Positions 8,216-17,732 are shown, counted from the stretch's first letter. The stretch is DNA of 50,684 nt from Thermomonas sp. (GCF_019104945.1 NZ_JAHRWW010000009.1:1-50684); one strand, 5' to 3'. Notes: generated by a model not told the origin, from the sequence alone. Numbers and translations are program-made.

Positions 8216-9529
8216 TCAGTGGAAGGTCAGCGTTGCCACCACGCCTTTCTCTTCACCAGGACGCACCTGCACGTCCCAACCGTACAGCGTGCACAGCCGC
8301 CGCACGATGGATAGGCCGATGCCGCCGCCCTGCGAATGCCCGGCATGGGTGCCGCGATAGCCACGGCTAAATAGCTTGGCCGCATCCTCCGCGCTCAGCC
8401 CCGGCCCGGAGTCGATTACTTCCACGGCATTGGGATGCACGCGCACGATGACATCGCCGCTAGGTGTGTATTTCACCGCATTGCCAATCAAATTGCCCAG
8501 GGCCACGGCCAGCGCCGAATCGGGCACATCAAGCATGACGGTCGGCTGGCCTTCCAAACGCAGCTCCACCGGCTTGCCACCTAATTGTGCGCGATGGCTT
8601 TCGAGCTGCTGCTGCGCCACCTTTGCCACATTGCACTGCCCCACTGCGCGCTCATTGCGCGACAGCAGCAGCAAAGCACTGATGAGGTCGGTACTCTGTT
8701 GCTCAGCGCGCTGAATACGCAGCAGGCGCGTGCGCGTGCGTTCATCTAAATCGGGCTTGGCCAGCAGCAGCTCAGCCGCACCGCGAATAACAGCTAACGG
8801 CGTGCGCAGCTCGTGGCTTACGTCGGCATTGAACTCGCGGTCGCGTTGCACCACGTCGGTAAGGCGCGCGGCGTAATCATCAAGCGCCTTGGCCAGCTCG
8901 CCCACTTCATCGTCAGCAAAAGAAGGCGCGAGCGCTTCTGGGTCTGAATTGGTTCCCGAGCGACGCAGGCGATGCGCCAAATCCGATACCGGCGCCATCA
9001 CTTTAGAAGCCGACCACGCCCCCAGCAGCAGCGCAAACAGGGTGAACGCCAACACCGCACCCAGCAGCCAGCGCCGCAACACATCGGATGTTTCTGCCGC
9101 GTCGGTGACGTTGTAGCGCACCAAGCTAGTAAACGGCTTACCTTCCAGACTTTGCCCGCGCCGTACCGCCACCTTGTACACCAGCATGTGGCCCTGCGCG
9201 TCGGCTTCGCGCACCTCGTGCAGCCCCGGCTTCAAGTCGCGGTATAGCGGGTTGATTTTGTACGCGTTCTCGTCACTAAACGTGCGCGCGTCGAACATCA
9301 AAAAATACGGTTGTTTGCTCGGGTCTGTTTCAACCTGCTGAACAAGGCTGACCACTTCGCGCTGCAGCGTATTTTCAATCAGCTGGTTCTCCAACCGATT
9401 GCGCAAGTGCAGCATGGCCGCCGCAAACAGCGCTGTAAGGCCAAAGCCCAGCAGCGCGAACGACACCACGATACGCGTGCGTAGCCGCCGCCTGCCGCGC
9501 GGCCGCCTTGGAGCATCAGCTATCGGCAT
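8216..9529 (-). CDS. Two-component sensor histidine kinase
   Basis: A 437-residue inner-membrane kinase. It has a first helix at about 19-41, a periplasmic sensor region of about 130 residues, a second helix at about 172-192 (WLLGAVLAFTLFALLLGAW) and a HAMP segment. The H-box is DVSHELRTPLAVIRG, and the ATPase domain has N-box NLIGNAVKYTP, G1 DSGPGLS and G2 GGGIGLSIV. Its start overlaps the response-regulator gene by 14 bases, so the pair is one operon with the regulator first. The sensor contains ExxE-like acidic pairs (HEVREAD), which in ColS-type kinases bind metal; this resemblance is weak, so I give no symbol. The signal is unknown. Confidence 0.92.
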   Translation of the reverse strand: MPIADAPRRPRGRRRLRTRIVVSFALLGFGLTALFAAAMLHLRNRLENQLIENTLQREVVSLVQQVETDPSKQPYFLMFDARTFSDENAYKINPLYRDLKPGLHEVREADAQGHMLVYKVAVRRGQSLEGKPFTSLVRYNVTDAAETSDVLRRWLLGAVLAFTLFALLLGAWSASKVMAPVSDLAHRLRRSGTNSDPEALAPSFADDEVGELAKALDDYAARLTDVVQRDREFNADVSHELRTPLAVIRGAAELLLAKPDLDERTRTRLLRIQRAEQQSTDLISALLLLSRNERAVGQCNVAKVAQQQLESHRAQLGGKPVELRLEGQPTVMLDVPDSALAVALGNLIGNAVKYTPSGDVIVRVHPNAVEVIDSGPGLSAEDAAKLFSRGYRGTHAGHSQGGGIGLSIVRRLCTLYGWDVQVRPGEEKGVVATLTFH

Positions 9530-10199
9530 CAGGCACAGAGATCCGGTAACCAATGCCGTGACGGGTTTGAATCATGGCCTTCCCAAACGGCTTATCTACC
9601 GAGGCGCGTAGGCCGTGAATATGCACGCGCAGCGAATCGGAGTCGGGAAGCTCTTCCCCCCACACCTTGTTTTCAAGGTCTTGCCGCGTGACCACGGCGG
9701 GCGAGGCTTCCATCAAGGCCTGCAAAATTTTCAGCGCGGTGGGGTTGAGTTGGATGAGCTTGCCCTCGCGGTGGACTTCCAACGTATCTAAGTTGAACTC
9801 CAGCGGCCCCACGTTTAGCACGCGTGCGGGCAGGCCGCGCCCACGCCGCGCCAGCGCGTTCAAGCGCACGTTTACTTCTTGAAGCGCAAAAGGCTTGATC
9901 AAATAATCATCGGCACCGGAATCAAACCCCGCCAGCTTGTTCTCTAACGTATCGCGCGCAGTCAGCATCAGTACCGGCGTTTGCTTGCGCGCATCGGCGC
10001 GCAGCTTGCGGCACACTTCCAACCCGTCCATCCCCGGCAGATTAAGGTCTAGCACGATGGCATCGAAATCGTGCACCACCGCAAGGTGCAGCCCGGTAAT
10101 GCCGTCGGCTGCGAAATCAACGGTGTGCCCGCAATCTTCCAAATAATCGCCAAGATTGGCGGCAATATCGGTATTGTCTTCGATGACCAAAATGCGCAT
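9516..10199 (-). CDS. OmpR/PhoB-family response regulator
   Basis: A 227-residue DNA-binding regulator. The receiver domain has the acidic pair in VIEDN, the phosphorylated Asp in IVLDLNLPGMDG, the Thr/Ser in LMLTARD and the Lys in DYLIKPF. The C-terminal winged helix is of the OmpR type (LNPTALKILQALMEASPAVVTRQDLENKVWGE ... LRVHIHGLRASVDKPF ... IQTRHGIGYRI, quoted in parts). The sequence is reminiscent of ColR-type regulators of xanthomonads, but I cannot confirm that. Start at 10199 is the Met of MRILVIEDN; the frame is open for 24 more codons upstream without support. It is cotranscribed with the downstream kinase. Confidence 0.93.
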   Translation of the reverse strand: MRILVIEDNTDIAANLGDYLEDCGHTVDFAADGITGLHLAVVHDFDAIVLDLNLPGMDGLEVCRKLRADARKQTPVLMLTARDTLENKLAGFDSGADDYLIKPFALQEVNVRLNALARRGRGLPARVLNVGPLEFNLDTLEVHREGKLIQLNPTALKILQALMEASPAVVTRQDLENKVWGEELPDSDSLRVHIHGLRASVDKPFGKAMIQTRHGIGYRISVPDADS

Positions 10200-10273
10200 G
10201 CGATCTATCCCTAATGAACTGCGGTTGTCCGATTCTTGCACATGCACAAGGCAATGGCTGAATTCAGGCAAAC

Positions 10274-10306
10274 AAAAAGCCCGGACGCTGACGCCCGGGC
10301 CAAAAA
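10274..10306 (-). terminator. Rho-independent terminator downstream of rimK
   Basis: GCCCGGaCG, a CTGA loop and a matching GC-rich arm (279-300) are flanked by A5 on the left and A5 on the right, so a T-run follows the stem on both strands. On the minus strand it ends rimK transcription before the response-regulator gene. Confidence 0.8.
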
Positions 10307-10378
10307 TTGCAAACTGCCCTGCATGCTTGCTGCGGGGGAAGTACAGCGAAGCATGAGTGTATGTTGCCCGGTCTGCGA

Positions 10379-11293
10379 TTAATAATCCGTCAATTCAACG
10401 TTGCGCTTGCGTTGTTTTGCACCCGCTGCGGTCACAATATGTTCGATGACGGCCCCCGCCACATCCAGCCCGGTGGCGCTCTCGATACCTTCCAGCCCCG
10501 GTGATGAGTTCACCTCCAGCACCAACGGGCCGCGCTGACTGCGGATCAAATCCACGCCCGCCACCCCTAAGCCCATTACCTGCGCGGCGCGCACTGCGAC
10601 TTCTACTTCAGCCTTGCTGGCACGAACAGGCTTGGCCACGCCGCCGCGGTGCAAGTTGGAACGAAATTCACCCTTCGCCGCTTGCCGACGCATCGCCGCC
10701 ACCACGCGATCTCCCACCACGAAGCAGCGCATATCCGCGCCCTTGGCCTCGGCAATGAATTCTTGCACGATGAAGTTGGCGTACAGCCCGCGCAGAGTTT
10801 CGATGGTGGCGCGCGAGGCAGAGAGCTTTTCCGTCAGCATCACTCCCGCGCCTTGGGTGCCCTCATTGAGCTTGATGACGTGCGGCGGCGCGCCAAGCAA
10901 TTCCAGCAAGTCGCCAGTATCGTCGGGGCTATCGCCAAATACGGTATCAGGTAAGCCAATACCCGCTGCGGCCAGCACTTGATGGGTGCGCAGCTTGTCA
11001 CGCGCGCGCGCAATGGTGGTGGCGCTGCTGGGGCTGTAGCTGCCCATCAGTTCAAACTGGCGCAGCACCGCGCAGCCGTAGCGGGTAACCGACGCGCCAA
11101 TACGTGGCACCACAGCATCGTAGCCCGACACCGGTTTCCCTTTGTAACGCATTTCAAAACCATCGCTGCTAATCCGCATATAGCAGCGCAGCGGGTCGAG
11201 CACGCGCACCGTGTGCTGGCGCTCGCGGGCAGCTTCAATGAGGCGCCGCGTGGAATACAGCTTACTGTTACGGGAGAGGATAGCGAGTTTCAT
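10379..11293 (-). CDS. rimK: RimK-type alpha-L-glutamate ligase (ribosomal protein S6 modification)
   Basis: A 304-residue ATP-grasp enzyme that adds glutamate residues to the C terminus of ribosomal protein S6. Features: N-terminal [47 protein letters not shown], the ATP-grasp lysine region [35 protein letters not shown], and the Mg-binding [21 protein letters not shown]. The length matches E. coli RimK (300). I start at the Met of MKLAILSR at 11293; the open frame upstream runs into the terminator of the tRNA gene and is not coding. Confidence 0.96.
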   Translation of the reverse strand: MKLAILSRNSKLYSTRRLIEAARERQHTVRVLDPLRCYMRISSDGFEMRYKGKPVSGYDAVVPRIGASVTRYGCAVLRQFELMGSYSPSSATTIARARDKLRTHQVLAAAGIGLPDTVFGDSPDDTGDLLELLGAPPHVIKLNEGTQGAGVMLTEKLSASRATIETLRGLYANFIVQEFIAEAKGADMRCFVVGDRVVAAMRRQAAKGEFRSNLHRGGVAKPVRASKAEVEVAVRAAQVMGLGVAGVDLIRSQRGPLVLEVNSSPGLEGIESATGLDVAGAVIEHIVTAAGAKQRKRNVELTDY

Positions 11294-11327
11294 CGTGACC
11301 TCTGGCAAGCGTCCTACTGTTCTAACA

Positions 11328-11360
11328 GAAAAGGCGACACCCCGCGGGGTATCGCCTTTG
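11328..11360 (-). terminator. Terminator of tRNA-Gly
   Basis: A long hairpin, AAGGCGA-c-ACCCCGCGGGGT-a-TCGCCTT, lies immediately 3' of the tRNA on the minus strand. Read on that strand it is followed by TTTTCTGTT. It also separates the tRNA from rimK. Confidence 0.85.
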
Positions 11361-11364
11361 TATC

Positions 11365-11438
11365 TGGAGCGGGTGATGGGAATCGAACCCACGCTAGCAG
11401 CTTGGGAAGCTGCAGTTCTACCATTGAACTACACCCGC
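11365..11438 (-). tRNA. tRNA-Gly (anticodon CCC)
   Basis: The minus strand folds as a full cloverleaf of 74 bases including an encoded CCA. The acceptor stem is GCGGGTG/CACCCGC. The D arm starts TAGTTCAATGGTAGAAC. The anticodon stem GCAGC/GCTGC encloses the loop TTCCCAA, giving anticodon CCC. The T arm contains GGTTCGATTCC. It is followed directly by a strong terminator. Confidence 0.95.
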
Positions 11439-11509
11439 GTGAGGTGGCAAGTCTATGCGGTTTGCCGGGTCTCTGGCAATGCCTGCACCCACTTGCCACC
11501 GTTTCGCAC

Positions 11510-13417
11510 TTAGAACGAACCGCCCACGCTGAGGAACGCGCCGTAGTTATCGCCGCCCTTTTGCGCGGCGGTTGCGGTGATCCCGGTATTGACCTCAAGC
11601 CCACCCAGCTTGCTGCGCACGCCGAGGGTCAAATTGCCGTAATCGCGGTCGTATTCCACACCCGGTACTGCATAAGGCAGGGTGCTCGGCATCGACAGCG
11701 ACTGCGCCCACGCTTGTTTCGTGTCATCCTTGAACTCGCGACCCCACGTCACCCGCACATACGGGCGCAGGTGCTCGCTCATCGCGTAACTGGCCTGCCA
11801 GCCAAGGCTACCGAACAGCGAATCGATATCCTGTTTCGGATACGCCAGCGCGGTGGACTCGGTGCTGTTTTCCGAATAGGCATCAACATTGATGTTCTGC
11901 CACAGCACGCTCAGCACCGGGCCGTGCTCCAGCGCACCTTGGTGGAAGGTCCAACCCACACTCGCGCCGACACCGAAGTTATCGCCGTCGGGCGAGCCAC
12001 TGTGGATGCGGGTGGCTTTGCCAAGATTGACCTGACGATCAACCTTGTAGCTGAGCTTCGTCCAACTGGCTTGGCCGCTGGCCCACAGGTTCGCCCCCGT
12101 CCAGTTGGCGAAACCGCCAACACTGGTATCGGTTTGACGGAATTCACCGCGACGATAGCCAAAGTCGATGTTCTGCTGGCCATAACCTGCAAACGCGCCG
12201 AAGGTCTTGTTGCCGCTGCGCCAGCCGATCCCGAACGAACCGGTAGCCCCCATCCCATCAAAACCTAAGCTGCGGTTGAAGCGCTGCTGGTCGCCGCGCA
12301 CATCGGCCCACCAGTGCGCACCATCCCCCTGCTGCAACGACATACCCGCCACCGCACCATCCACCATCGCCGCGCGCGAACGCCCAATGGTGGTGGCCGA
12401 ATGCGACAGCATCGTCACAAGGCGCGGGCCTTCAATCACCGAGACAGCAAAATCAGCCAATGCAATATGTGCGGCCGTGGTGGGGTGTACGCCATCGGCG
12501 AACAGATAGTTATTCGCGCCACCCGGCACCGTGGACATCGGGTTGCAGAACAGCGAGGAATCACCCGCTGGCGCAGGCTGCGGCAAACACGCCTGGCCGG
12601 TGACATTGGTTAAACCAAACGCGGCCGGGTTGGCGATGACTTCGCGCAGGAAGTGGAAGGTATCCAGCGGAATCACCTTCAGCCCCGCCGACGCCAAACC
12701 GCCGAACACCGCGTTGTTATAACCTTCCGTCAGCATCGTACCAAGGCCCTGCGCCGCAGCACCTTGGGTGATATACGAAGGAGTGGCACCTAAATCCGGC
12801 ACCGTTGGCACAAGAATGTATTGCGCACCGGCATGGGTCATTGCCCCAATCAGCCCCACCTGCGCGGTGGCGGCGCTTCCCACCACAGCCTGCGCAGCGG
12901 CGAGTGCTTGTGCTTGCGAGCCACCACCGCCCAGCGTGGCTTGAAACACGCCGGTGGCGTAGAACAAATCATTCGCGCCGCCCCATACCGAATACAGCGC
13001 GTTCGGGTCCACGGTATTACCCGCAGCGAGATAGGCCGCGTACTGCGCGGTGAGTGAAGGCGTATAACCCAAACCGCCTACGCTACTCACATCGACGCGC
13101 GCCCCACCTACCGACCAATTATTGCCATTCGCCATCGTCGGCGCTGCACCTGTGGCCTTCCATGCCACTTCCGCATTGCTGCCGAAATAGTCGGCCATAT
13201 ACTGCGACCACACATAACCGGGGTTGGTGGTGAATTGGCCAATCACCGCCGACGAAGACGGCGGCAGCAGTGGCCGGAAAAAACCGCCATCGGTCAGGCT
13301 ATCGCCAAAGAAAATGGTTTTGGAAAACGGGGAAGGCGGCGCATCTTTCGCCAAAGCGGGGGTTACCGAAAGTGCCAGCGCAGCACACAACAAAGTCCGA
13401 CGTAACAAGGTGTTCAT
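11510..13417 (-). CDS. Autotransporter GDSL esterase/lipase, EstA-like
   Basis: A 635-residue cell-surface esterase. A signal peptide ends near residue 23 (TPALA/KD). The passenger is a GDSL-family hydrolase: block I FFGDSLTDGG with nucleophile Ser40, block III WGGANDL, and block V FADGVHPTTAAH with catalytic Asp and His. From about residue 360 an autotransporter beta-barrel runs to the end, with alternating aromatic strands and a terminal Phe (LSVGGSF), the signature for outer-membrane insertion. The size matches Pseudomonas EstA (about 646). Start at 13417 is preceded by GAGGA; an in-frame TTG lies four codons upstream. The gene stands alone, convergent with nothing on its 3' side except the tRNA. 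Confidence 0.93.
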   Translation of the reverse strand: MNTLLRRTLLCAALALSVTPALAKDAPPSPFSKTIFFGDSLTDGGFFRPLLPPSSSAVIGQFTTNPGYVWSQYMADYFGSNAEVAWKATGAAPTMANGNNWSVGGARVDVSSVGGLGYTPSLTAQYAAYLAAGNTVDPNALYSVWGGANDLFYATGVFQATLGGGGSQAQALAAAQAVVGSAATAQVGLIGAMTHAGAQYILVPTVPDLGATPSYITQGAAAQGLGTMLTEGYNNAVFGGLASAGLKVIPLDTFHFLREVIANPAAFGLTNVTGQACLPQPAPAGDSSLFCNPMSTVPGGANNYLFADGVHPTTAAHIALADFAVSVIEGPRLVTMLSHSATTIGRSRAAMVDGAVAGMSLQQGDGAHWWADVRGDQQRFNRSLGFDGMGATGSFGIGWRSGNKTFGAFAGYGQQNIDFGYRRGEFRQTDTSVGGFANWTGANLWASGQASWTKLSYKVDRQVNLGKATRIHSGSPDGDNFGVGASVGWTFHQGALEHGPVLSVLWQNINVDAYSENSTESTALAYPKQDIDSLFGSLGWQASYAMSEHLRPYVRVTWGREFKDDTKQAWAQSLSMPSTLPYAVPGVEYDRDYGNLTLGVRSKLGGLEVNTGITATAAQKGGDNYGAFLSVGGSF

Positions 13418-13428
13418 GGGCGTCCTCA

Positions 13429-13504
13429 AATGGATTGTTATTGAAAAACGAGCGTCCTACCGTTTCCGAATTCGCGTGGCATACGCATGCGAATGGATTG
13501 TTAT
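13429..13504. repeat. 13-base direct repeat upstream of the esterase gene
   Basis: AATGGATTGTTAT occurs at 13429-13441 and again at 13492-13504, a spacing of 63 bases (six helical turns). Between them is an imperfect dyad with ATTCGC ... GCGAAT ends. This is the presumed promoter region of the autotransporter esterase, so the repeats are candidate regulator sites. Confidence 0.4.
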
Positions 13505-13630
13505 ATTTTCATAAACTTCAGTCTATGACATGCTGCAGCGCGTCACAACGGCGTGAACAGGTCACAATAGGGGCTACGGAGCGCCATTGGCGCTGAGTGC
13601 TTTGATTTCCACATCGATGAGATTGACGTT

Positions 13631-14365
13631 TTGACTGATCCTTTTTCCAGCGCTGGTGCCAAGACGCCGCCCAAACCTTTTACGGTGACCGAAGGCGTGC
13701 GCAAAGTGCGCAGCTTCGTCCTGCGCCAAGGGCGCTTCACCGATGCGCAGCAGCGCGCCTTCGACGAGCAATGGCCACTGTATGGCTTGGACTACAGCGC
13801 CTCGCCACGGGACTTTGCCGCCGCATTCGGGCGTGACGCCAAACGCATCGTTGAAATCGGCTTTGGTAACGGCGATGCCCTGCGCTTTTCTGCGCGCATC
13901 GACCCCGAACGCGACCATATCGGCATTGAAGTACACGCCCCCGGCGTAGGCCGCCTGCTCAATGCGCTGGCGCAAGACGGTAGCCGCAATGCGCGCCTCT
14001 ATCACCACGATGCGGTTGAGGTATTGGAGAATGAAATTGCCGACGCCTCGCTCGACGAAATTCGTATCTACTTCCCCGACCCTTGGCATAAAAAGCGCCA
14101 CCAGAAGCGGCGTTTGGTGAACCCCGAGTTTGCTGCATTACTGGTGCGCAAACTCGCCCACGGTGGGCGGCTACACCTTGCCACCGACTGGGAGAACTAC
14201 GCCGAACAGATGTGGGATGTGCTCGACGCTACGCCCGGCATTGTGAATCGTGCAGGCCCACGTGGACATGTACCGCGCCCCGATTGGCGCCCGCAAACCC
14301 ATTTTGAAACGCGTGGGCAGAAACTCGGCCACGGCGTGTGGGACTTGTTGTATGACAAGCCGTAA
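13631..14365 (+). CDS. trmB: tRNA (guanine-N7-)-methyltransferase
   Basis: A 244-residue SAM-dependent enzyme that makes m7G46 in tRNA. It has FVLRQGRFT, the SAM motif [52 protein letters not shown] (the hallmark FPDPWxKKRHxKRR), and [17 protein letters not shown]. No ATG exists between the preceding in-frame stop at 13568 and the conserved region, so the start is TTG at 13631, giving MTDPFSSAG, the usual N terminus in xanthomonads. A small GCGCC/GGCGC hairpin lies 40 bases upstream. Confidence 0.95.
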   Translation: MTDPFSSAGAKTPPKPFTVTEGVRKVRSFVLRQGRFTDAQQRAFDEQWPLYGLDYSASPRDFAAAFGRDAKRIVEIGFGNGDALRFSARIDPERDHIGIEVHAPGVGRLLNALAQDGSRNARLYHHDAVEVLENEIADASLDEIRIYFPDPWHKKRHQKRRLVNPEFAALLVRKLAHGGRLHLATDWENYAEQMWDVLDATPGIVNRAGPRGHVPRPDWRPQTHFETRGQKLGHGVWDLLYDKP

Positions 14366-14429
14366 TGCGGCATGTTGAATACATCCCCGATACTTACCTA
14401 ACCCTCTCACTGGATCGTTTCTCGGCCTG

Positions 14430-16268
14430 ATGGACACCAGCCTCACCCTCACCTCCGATATGCAGCTGGTGCTGGGGCTGGTGGCGTTCACCATGGTCAT
14501 GTTCCTGTTTGAGCGCATCCGCTCTGACGTGATCTCGCTGGTGGTGCTGGTGGCGCTGGGGCTCACCGGCTTGGTGGCACCAGAAGATTTATTCGGCGGC
14601 TTTTCTTCCGACGCGGTGATGAACGTCATCGCCACCATGATTTTGGGCGCTGGCTTAGACCGCACCGGCGCGCTCAACCGCCTCGCCAGCTGGCTTTTGC
14701 GCCGCGCGCACGGCGTGCAATCGAGACTATTGCTGCTTGTATCCGCCGTGGCCGGGCTGAACTCGGCGATCATTCAAAACACCTCGGCCACCGCACTTTA
14801 TCTGCCTGTGGCCTCCCGCCTCACCGCGCGCACAGGGATCAGCCTATCGCGCCTGCTGATGCCCATGTCGGCGGCGATCATCATGGGTGGCGCGCTCAGC
14901 ATGGTCGGCAACTCGCCGCTGATTTTGCTCAACGACTTACTGGTATCGGCCAATGCCAGTATGCCGTCCGGTGCAGCCACGCTTACCCCGCTCAAAATGT
15001 TCGCGCCATTGCCCATTGGCCTTGCGCTGCTGGTGGCCTCACTCGTCTATTTCCATTTCTTCGGCGACAAGCTCCTGCGCGAAGACGGCGTGGACGCAGT
15101 CACGCCGGCCCGCACGCAAAGCTACTTTGCACGCACCTATGGCATCGAGGGCGAGCTGTACGAACTTACCGTCACCGCCGATAGCCCGCTGGTGGGTATG
15201 AGCGTGGGCGATGCTGAAATGCTGATCGACATGCCGCTCTTACTGGCGCTGCAGACCGGCACAGAATCGCGGCTAGCGCCCCCATCAGGCACCCGTATCT
15301 GGGTGGGTAGCGTGCTCGGCGTCATGGGTGAGCACGATAAAATTTCGGAATTCGCGCAAAAAAACTTCCTCAATCTTTCGGCGCGGCTGCGCACATTTGG
15401 CGACCTGTTCAACCCCAGCCACGCGGGTATTTCTGAAGCGGTGGTGCCGCCCACGTCCGGCTTTATTGGCAAGCCGCAGACGGAGTTGCAGCTACGCAAA
15501 CAGTTCGGCTTGAGCCTGCTGGCGATCAATCGCGATAAGCACGTATTGCGTGAGGACGTGCGCAACATCCCCATTCGCGCGGGCGATATGCTGGTGCTGC
15601 ACAGCATTTGGACAGACCTCGCCGAGGCCGCCAAAAGCCGCAACTTCGTGGTGGTGACTGACTACCCCAAAGGCGAGCAGCGCCCGCATAAATTCAAAAT
15701 TGCGATGACGATCTTCGCGATCAGCATGCTACTGGCGCTGTCCTCGCGCATCCCCACGTCCATCGCACTGATGACCGGCGTCGCAGGAATGCTGGTCACC
15801 GGCGTACTGAAGATGGACGAAGCCTACGCCGCGATTAGCTGGAAAACCGTCTTCCTCATGGCCTGTTTGATTCCCTTGGGCTGGGCCATGGACTCCAGCG
15901 GGGCCGCCGCTTGGGTGGCGGGGCATAGCATCGACCGGCTGCCACAGGGCATGCCTCCGTGGATCATTGAAATCGCACTGGCGCTGTTTACCACCGCATT
16001 TTCAATGGTCATCAGCCACGTTGGGGCCACCATCGTACTGGTGCCATTGGCCATTAACTTGGCCCTTGCGGTGGACGGCAACCCAACCGCTTTTGCGTTG
16101 ATCGTAGCGCTTTCGGCGTCGAATAATTTTATTACCGCATCCAATCCATCGGTGTCGATGATTACCGGCCCGGCCGGCTACACCAGCCGCGACATGTGGC
16201 GCACCGGCGGGCCACTCACGCTGATCTACACCGCGATCATTGTTTTGGTCATCAACCTAATGTACTAA
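14430..16268 (+). CDS. SLC13/DASS-type permease with two central TrkA-C domains
   Basis: A 612-residue inner-membrane transporter. An N-terminal half with about six helices (residues 10-215) is followed by a cytoplasmic insert of about 210 residues containing two RCK_C/TrkA-C domains (YELTVTADSPLVGMSVGDAEM and FGLSLLAINRDKHVLREDVRNIPIRAGDMLVLHS, quoted in parts). A second membrane half begins near 425. Repeated Asn-containing re-entrant motifs are visible (IIQNTSATALYLPV; SASNNFITASNPSV). The TrkA-C insert is typical of the SLC13 subgroup that carries sulfate, selenite-like anions or dicarboxylates; the substrate cannot be deduced. It is a single gene with no obvious partner. Confidence 0.88.
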   Translation: MDTSLTLTSDMQLVLGLVAFTMVMFLFERIRSDVISLVVLVALGLTGLVAPEDLFGGFSSDAVMNVIATMILGAGLDRTGALNRLASWLLRRAHGVQSRLLLLVSAVAGLNSAIIQNTSATALYLPVASRLTARTGISLSRLLMPMSAAIIMGGALSMVGNSPLILLNDLLVSANASMPSGAATLTPLKMFAPLPIGLALLVASLVYFHFFGDKLLREDGVDAVTPARTQSYFARTYGIEGELYELTVTADSPLVGMSVGDAEMLIDMPLLLALQTGTESRLAPPSGTRIWVGSVLGVMGEHDKISEFAQKNFLNLSARLRTFGDLFNPSHAGISEAVVPPTSGFIGKPQTELQLRKQFGLSLLAINRDKHVLREDVRNIPIRAGDMLVLHSIWTDLAEAAKSRNFVVVTDYPKGEQRPHKFKIAMTIFAISMLLALSSRIPTSIALMTGVAGMLVTGVLKMDEAYAAISWKTVFLMACLIPLGWAMDSSGAAAWVAGHSIDRLPQGMPPWIIEIALALFTTAFSMVISHVGATIVLVPLAINLALAVDGNPTAFALIVALSASNNFITASNPSVSMITGPAGYTSRDMWRTGGPLTLIYTAIIVLVINLMY

Positions 16269-16283
16269 GCCGGGGCACCAAGC

Positions 16284-16646
16284 CTACTCTGCCAGCACAA
16301 CAGCATCGTTCTCATTGCGCACGGCGACCGCGCATAGGCAATCGCCCTTGCATGGCCCCGCCACACAGTCGCCTTGCGGAAGCGCGAACGTCGCGCCGTG
16401 TACCGCGCAGACCAACTGCCCTTGTTTGGTGCGAATAAACTTGCCCGGCGCGTAGTCCAAACGCCGCCCCGCGTGCGGGCAGACGTTACGCCAAGCGCGC
16501 ACGCCGCCTTCGCTATCGCGATAAAGAATGAGCGACTCCACATCTCCGTTAATGACGGCCTCGCATTCATGCAGGCTATCCAGCGGCATCTCATCTAATT
16601 TCAACAAAACAGCCGCCGCATCGCCTTGATTTAACGAACTACTCAC
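16284..16646 (-). CDS. Rieske [2Fe-2S] domain protein
   Basis: A small ferredoxin-like protein of about 120 residues with the Rieske pair CPHAGRRLDY and CAVHGATF (CxH and CxxH ligands), then LPQGDCVAGPC. There are extra Cys near the end (CKGDCLCAV). It probably supplies electrons to, or is a detached domain of, an oxygenase; no partner lies nearby. I prefer the GTG at 16646, preceded by GAGG at 5 bases, because it leaves 73 bases for a promoter against the divergent gene. An ATG at 16697 would extend it by 17 residues but has no ribosome site. Confidence 0.85.
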   Translation of the reverse strand: MSSSLNQGDAAAVLLKLDEMPLDSLHECEAVINGDVESLILYRDSEGGVRAWRNVCPHAGRRLDYAPGKFIRTKQGQLVCAVHGATFALPQGDCVAGPCKGDCLCAVAVRNENDAVVLAE

Positions 16647-16719
16647 ACCTGCCTCGCCGGTTCTAACGATACTTCCGTGCATTGTGTCACGACGCATCTG
16701 TGTTCAGGATCAAAATTCG

Positions 16720-17010
16720 ATGTCGATTTTCCACCACGCCAACTTCACCCGCTTCCGCACGGTGCTGCTCAATGCACCACGCCGCCCCCGCCACCCGCTG
16801 CTGCGTATCGCGATAGGTGTTTTAGGCGTGGCCTTGCTACTGGTGCTGCTGGTCGCAGGCGTGTTTATTGGTATTGCAATGCTGATCGGCGGCATGCTGT
16901 GGCGGCTCTGGGTGCAGCGCGGCGGCCGCGCTGGCGTGCGTAAGCGCGAAGCGCCACTGCAAGGCGACTACCGCGTAGTGGGCAAACCCCAATTCCCTGT
17001 TGCGCGCTGA
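16720..17010 (+). CDS. Small membrane protein, unknown function
   Basis: A 96-residue protein with one long hydrophobic helix (about residues 29-60, LLRIAIGVLGVALLLVLLVAGVFIGIAMLIGG in parts) between basic ends. No family recognised. The start at 16720 has AGGA 9 bases upstream. Its stop shares a base with the ATG of the FAH-family gene (TGATG), so the two are translationally coupled. It is divergent from the Rieske gene. Confidence 0.7.
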   Translation: MSIFHHANFTRFRTVLLNAPRRPRHPLLRIAIGVLGVALLLVLLVAGVFIGIAMLIGGMLWRLWVQRGGRAGVRKREAPLQGDYRVVGKPQFPVAR

Positions 17011-17732
17011 TGGATCTTATCCCCGCGCCGCAAACCCCACGTATTCCCGTTTGCACTCGCGCTGGCGACACGCTGGGCTATTTCCCAGTGCGCCGCATCT
17101 ATTGCGTAGGCCGCAATTTTGCCGACCACGCCAAGGAAATGGGCGCCGTTGCCCCAGCGTCCAAAGCCGAGCGCGGCAACCCGACATTTTTTATGAAACC
17201 GGCCGATGCCATCGTGACCGACGGGCACGTCCCCTACCCACCCGGCACATTGGATCTTCATCACGAAGTAGAGCTGGTGGTGGCCCTCGGAGCGGACGCC
17301 CCAGCAGGCGTTTTGCCGCGCGAACAGGCGGGTGACTTGGTCTTCGGCTATGGCGTGGGCCTTGACCTCACCCGGCGCGATTTGCAGGCGGCAGCCAAAG
17401 CCAAAGGCCTGCCTTGGGATACCGGCAAGGGCTTCGACTTTTCAGCCCCCATTAGCACGCTGCTACCCGCCGCCGATCTGGGTGATCTCAGCACACTTAG
17501 CATCTCATTAGAGGTGAACGGTGAGCGCCGCCAAGCCTCTACGCTCGACCAACTGATCTGGGATGTTCCCGATATTCTGCATGAGCTTTCCAAGCTCTAC
17601 GCACTGCGTGCTGGCGACCTCATTTTCATGGGTACCCCCGCAGGTGTGGCCGCACTGCGGCTTGGCGATCACTTTCACGCACAAATTGGCGACGCTCTGG
17701 CGCTGCGTGGACAAATCACGCCTGCCCTGTAA
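17010..17732 (+). CDS. Fumarylacetoacetate hydrolase (FAH) family protein
   Basis: A 240-residue enzyme of the FAH/FAHD1 superfamily. The expected metal-site run is present: IYCVGRNFADHAKEMG, FFMKPADAIV, LHHEVELVVALG (Glu ligands), YGVGLDLTRRDLQ (Asp ligand), KGFDFSAPI, and GDLIFMGTPAGVA near the C terminus. Family members hydrolyse or decarboxylate acylpyruvates or oxaloacetate; this size is like FAHD1/fumarylpyruvate hydrolase. Which substrate is used is not clear from the neighbours. It is coupled to the upstream small membrane protein by TGATG. Confidence 0.9.
   Translation: MDLIPAPQTPRIPVCTRAGDTLGYFPVRRIYCVGRNFADHAKEMGAVAPASKAERGNPTFFMKPADAIVTDGHVPYPPGTLDLHHEVELVVALGADAPAGVLPREQAGDLVFGYGVGLDLTRRDLQAAAKAKGLPWDTGKGFDFSAPISTLLPAADLGDLSTLSISLEVNGERRQASTLDQLIWDVPDILHELSKLYALRAGDLIFMGTPAGVAALRLGDHFHAQIGDALALRGQITPAL

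Noticed and set aside
10979-12268. Long plus-strand open frame opposite rimK, the tRNA and the esterase gene
   Set aside because: It runs across the tRNA-Gly gene and the antisense of two well-supported proteins; its product has no recognisable domain and no ribosome site.
13581-13593. GCGCC/GGCGC hairpin upstream of trmB as a terminator
   Set aside because: It is short and not followed by a T-run on either strand.
13574-14101. Minus-strand frame inside trmB
   Set aside because: It is fully antisense to the conserved methyltransferase and not linked to any promoter or ribosome site.
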